Source: a virus. From it: a stretch of 42,218 bases of DNA. The stretch's first letter is position 1; every line of letters starts with the position of its first letter. The translations under genes were made by a program, and so were the position numbers. Below are positions 39,733 through 42,218 of the stretch, piece after piece. The notes under the pieces were generated by a model, which ran no database searches, was not told the origin of the DNA, and saw only the letters and a program-made list of their open reading frames with translations. The stretch is from positions 1-42,218 of the IMG/VR virus record IMGVR_UViG_3300021379_000877; one strand, written 5' to 3'.

Positions 39733-40882
39733 ATTTTATATTATAGATTTCTTCTGAATTTTGTGTAATCATATCATGCCATGTTTTAGCTACAGAATCC
39801 CATGTTTGTTTTCTGGCTATTTCTCTAGCATCTTTAATAGCCTTCTGTTTAAGGTTAGGATAATTAGCAAGACTTTTCAATACTTTTACTGCGTTGTCAA
39901 ACATTGTTTCATAGTCTGCTGTTGGTACTTTAATACCACTTTGTACAACATGATCTAGAGCTGCTTTGTCTGATGTTATACAAAGTACGTTTGACATTTG
40001 CATCTCTAGTGCAGTAATACAAAATGTTTCTTCATATTGAGTAAGATACATCCAATATGATGCTCTGGCCATAGCAGCATAGAGCTCTTGTTTAGAAACC
40101 GTACCCATATCTCTAACTCCTGAATCACTTAAGGCTGCAATCTTATCATTTATACCATCGATGTTGCGCCATGACCCATCTATTTGGTCTCCGTGTGGGT
40201 TTGAATATTTAGGATAGTAAATATCTAAAGTGGCTTCGGGCATAACCTCTTTAATTTTATGCCAATTATCTAAAAGATGTACAAGCCCTCTATCAACAGC
40301 GGAAGACCATATAAATTTATTAGGATCTTTACTTGTTTTAATGTTAAAATCTTCTGAGTTAATTCCATTTGGAATACTTTGTATAACACCTTTCCAGTCA
40401 CCTATATGCTCAACATGTGGTTTAATTATTGTTTCCATTATTTGATTACCCGCCCATTCAGAAGGAGTAATGATAGATTGAATATTATCCCAAGCACTTT
40501 TAATATCACAAACTTGACCTTTATACCATGGTTCAAATTCTGTATTGTGCATCCAAAACCATTTATATTTAGGTTCAATCATAACATCTTTACAATACTG
40601 TAAGAAATGTATGTAGTTAACACCGATAACTATATCGAATACATCTGGATTAGCAACATCCATTCTTAATTCAAAATCATCAATATCTAAATATGTAACT
40701 CCGTCGATCGGACCATCATAAACAAATGTTGTTAATACTTCACCTGCAATTGTAACCTCATGTCCGTATGTAACTAATCTTTTTGCTACCTCTAAGACGG
40801 CAGTCTCTGTGCCACCTAAACCTTCTTTAGTTTTACCATTCCATTTCTCAAAACGGTAACCTGTCCAAAATAATATCTTCAT
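39722..40882 (-). CDS. GT4-like glycosyltransferase
   Basis: 386 residues. GLGGTETAVLEVAKRL at the N-terminus, IQSIPNGINSEDF in the middle and YEETFCITALEMQMSN (E-x7-E) in the C-terminal Rossmann domain match GT-B family 4. Transfers sugars from nucleotide donors. Overlaps the fusion gene by 11 nt, so it probably acts in the same pathway. Confidence 0.85.
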   Translation of the reverse strand: MKILFWTGYRFEKWNGKTKEGLGGTETAVLEVAKRLVTYGHEVTIAGEVLTTFVYDGPIDGVTYLDIDDFELRMDVANPDVFDIVIGVNYIHFLQYCKDVMIEPKYKWFWMHNTEFEPWYKGQVCDIKSAWDNIQSIITPSEWAGNQIMETIIKPHVEHIGDWKGVIQSIPNGINSEDFNIKTSKDPNKFIWSSAVDRGLVHLLDNWHKIKEVMPEATLDIYYPKYSNPHGDQIDGSWRNIDGINDKIAALSDSGVRDMGTVSKQELYAAMARASYWMYLTQYEETFCITALEMQMSNVLCITSDKAALDHVVQSGIKVPTADYETMFDNAVKVLKSLANYPNLKQKAIKDAREIARKQTWDSVAKTWHDMITQNSEEIYNIKYEN

Positions 40883-40890
40883 AAATTATT

Positions 40891-41514
40891 TTATTTATAG
40901 TGTGAGCCTCCAACCCAAAGAACTAAAGATCTTCTAGTACCTTTAGTTACTGGAGATACTCTATGCATCATATAACTTGGAAATAAAACACCTACACCTC
41001 CACCCCTTGGGCAAGTTTGAGCTCCCCAATCATTTGAAGTGTCTCCACCAGATGTGATTTGTAATTCACCACCTTCGTACTCATCGCTTTCAGATAATTG
41101 AATTGTAATAGAAACTTTTCTTCTAGAACCTAATGAACCAGGTCCAATGTCCTGGTGCCAATCATAATGTCCGTTTTCATGAGCATAATATTCAGTGTAT
41201 TGAATATTCTCAGGCGCAGATACTAAATCAAATTTCCATAGATTATCATTTGCTTCCTCGGCCATTTCCATCAATCTTTGATATAACCAAGACCAATCTC
41301 TATTTTGGGGAATCCATTTTACCATAGAAGATCTGACTCCATTAGGATCGTTTTCTTCTACTACTTCGCCATTACTACCGATAGTTGTTGCTCTTTCAAT
41401 TGGCAGTTCGCTTGCCAACATAATTATTTTATTTACTTCTTCTTTAGTTAAAGCTGATTTAAACCAATACCACTGCTGTGGATCGTTTTCTTGTTGTTTA
41501 AAATTTAATGCCAT
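40891..41514 (-). CDS. Prolyl-4-hydroxylase-like 2OG-Fe(II) oxygenase
   Basis: 207 residues. HYDWHQDIG (H120-x-D122), YEGGELQI, SYMMHRVSPV (H184) and KGTRRSLVLW (Arg 194 or 195) make up the iron and 2-oxoglutarate sites. Resembles the PKHD/P4H group common in marine phages. The C-terminal end HYK* creates CTATAAATAA by chance. Protein hydroxylation alongside the GT25 fusion is a likely role. Confidence 0.9.
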   Translation of the reverse strand: MALNFKQQENDPQQWYWFKSALTKEEVNKIIMLASELPIERATTIGSNGEVVEENDPNGVRSSMVKWIPQNRDWSWLYQRLMEMAEEANDNLWKFDLVSAPENIQYTEYYAHENGHYDWHQDIGPGSLGSRRKVSITIQLSESDEYEGGELQITSGGDTSNDWGAQTCPRGGGVGVLFPSYMMHRVSPVTKGTRRSLVLWVGGSHYK

Positions 41515-41564
41515 TCAAAAATAAGTTTTAATGTTATACTATGAAAAATAAAAAAGTTTACATT

Positions 41565-42050
41565 TTATTTATCTAACTCAGAAACAAACAGTCTTTCAGT
41601 GTACAATTCTGCTTGTAATTCCCACGGTCTTAAAATCCAAGGTATTCTCCAAGAGAAGACTTGACCTCTCCATATTACATCTCTAGGCCTTTCTATTAAC
41701 CAACCCCTTCTAAACTGATAGACATGAACTAACTCATGAAAGAAAATTCTTTGAGCCTCTGCCAAGCTATAGCTTCCATTCATTTGAATAAAGTAAACGT
41801 CACCTACAATCTCTGTAGTTAATCCACCTATTCTAGGATGTAGTGGGCCGAATTTAACCTTAATCATTGCCTCTCTAAATGGGGCGCAGTTTAAAGAGTC
41901 TCTAATAAAAGCCTGAGTACTTTGGTTATCCCAAAGATTTTCTATTGAGTAGTTTTGAATTTTATTTGGTTTTGTCTTAATAGGACGTGTGTCTGCTAAC
42001 TGTAGAAAAATGCAGACTAATACTATCAGTAAGAAAATAAAATTACGCAA
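41565..42050 (-). CDS. Secreted or anchored zincin-like protein
   Basis: 161 residues. Start is TTG at 42050; the preceding codon is a stop and no upstream ATG exists, while the TTG gives FIFLLIVLVCIFLQLAD, a signal peptide or anchor. HELVHVYQFRRG (105-116) and WELQAE (143-148) give HExxH...E. Similar in plan to the zincin at 675. Possibly acts on the cell envelope during exit. Function inferred from motif only. Confidence 0.65.
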   Translation of the reverse strand: MRNFIFLLIVLVCIFLQLADTRPIKTKPNKIQNYSIENLWDNQSTQAFIRDSLNCAPFREAMIKVKFGPLHPRIGGLTTEIVGDVYFIQMNGSYSLAEAQRIFFHELVHVYQFRRGWLIERPRDVIWRGQVFSWRIPWILRPWELQAELYTERLFVSELDK

Positions 42051-42088
42051 TTAGATTAAGTATATTAGATAATATGTATCTAAATAAC

Positions 42089-42218
42089 TTATACGTCTGT
42101 TATAGTCGCTGTTGCAGAAACTGGAGTAACGTTATGTCTAGAACTAGATGGAGATCTTAATGTCATTATGATAGTTTCAGGACCTTCAATTTCATCATCT
42201 AAGACATAGTCTAAAGTA
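42089..42218 (-). CDS. Calx-beta domain protein, C-terminal end
   Basis: Last 42 residues of a gene that enters from the right edge; first full codon ends at 42217. DYVLDDEIEGPETIIMTLRS followed by HNVTPVSATATITDV is the calcium-binding DDE and closing strand of a Calx-beta repeat. Such repeats occur in phage fibres and adhesins. The glycosylation cluster downstream may act on it. Confidence 0.65.
   Translation of the reverse strand, partial: TLDYVLDDEIEGPETIIMTLRSPSSSRHNVTPVSATATITDV

Noticed and set aside
40891-40901. CTATAAATAA, identical to the T4 late promoter core
   Set aside because: It encodes the HYK-stop end of the oxygenase and has no copy at the other genes; GATATATAA is the recurring box here.
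1-42218. Insertion sequence, integrase, att site or homing endonuclease
   Set aside because: No transposase, integrase or HNH/GIY-YIG motif and no long terminal inverted repeats were seen.

Overview
The window is a piece of a large contractile-tailed (T4-like, myovirus-type) phage genome whose host is probably a member of the Bacteroidota, likely a flavobacterium. The phage assignment rests on a baseplate/tail block (gp5-like OB spike, gp27-like hub, gp53/LysM-like wedge, tail-tube-like proteins), T4-style capsid-targeting peptides, and a typical large-phage set of enzymes (PhoH, RNase HII, dCMP deaminase, DinG-type helicase, DnaQ-type exonuclease, UV-damage endonuclease). The host assignment rests on AT-rich DNA, the near absence of Shine-Dalgarno sequences, promoters that resemble the Bacteroidota TTTG / TAnnTTTG pattern, BACON-type domains in virion-like proteins, and a phage copy of ribosomal protein bS21. 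All names come from reading the sequence; no database search was possible. Almost every gene lies on the minus strand in tightly overlapping runs; only two early-type genes (1606-2492) are on the plus strand.

Layout, left to right. 1-1.5 kb: 5' part of an S1-domain protein, a membrane zincin and a phage-encoded secreted outer-membrane-like protein. 1.6-2.5 kb: plus-strand pair behind a strong repeated promoter element. 2.5-13.2 kb: baseplate, hub, tail and small structural or assembly genes. 13.2-16.1 kb: a DUF6445-like oxygenase, a DinG/XPD helicase and dCMP deaminase. 16.1-23.4 kb: head-interior and surface proteins: two apparent polyproteins built from modules separated by (L/I/V)xE prohead-protease-like sites, an extremely acidic core-like protein, two BACON-type proteins, and a ParB-like/zincin fusion. 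23.5-31 kb: small early genes with DNA repair and nucleotide enzymes (UvsE, UDG-like, PD-(D/E)xK nuclease, SWIM finger, PNKP-type phosphatase, deoxyribonucleotidase, RNase HII). 31-36.5 kb: GNA1-like acetyltransferase, PhoH, bS21, DnaJ, capsid-targeted small proteins, Hsp20, exonuclease. 36.5-42.2 kb: a capsid-targeted ATP-grasp protein, a HAD phosphatase, a GT25-lysyl-hydroxylase-like fusion, a second glycosyltransferase, a prolyl-hydroxylase-like oxygenase, a secreted zincin and the end of a Calx-beta protein.

Two promoter classes can be read directly. Six copies of a ~60-bp element (TGCAAAATAATTGCC / ATGTCAGA / 9 nt / TATATTnG) precede early or accessory genes. About ten copies of GATATATAA precede structural, capsid-targeted and lysis/exit-type genes, several only 2-4 nt from the start codon, which suggests late, nearly leaderless transcripts. 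A ~60-nt stretch between such a box and an intrinsic terminator (about 34688-34752) looks like a small RNA gene.

The most unusual points are the modular capsid-targeted polyproteins and the enzyme carrying the same signal, the procollagen-lysyl-hydroxylase-like fusion in a glycosylation cluster, and the joint presence of S1-like and bS21 genes in a phage of a host group where bS21 hides the anti-Shine-Dalgarno.
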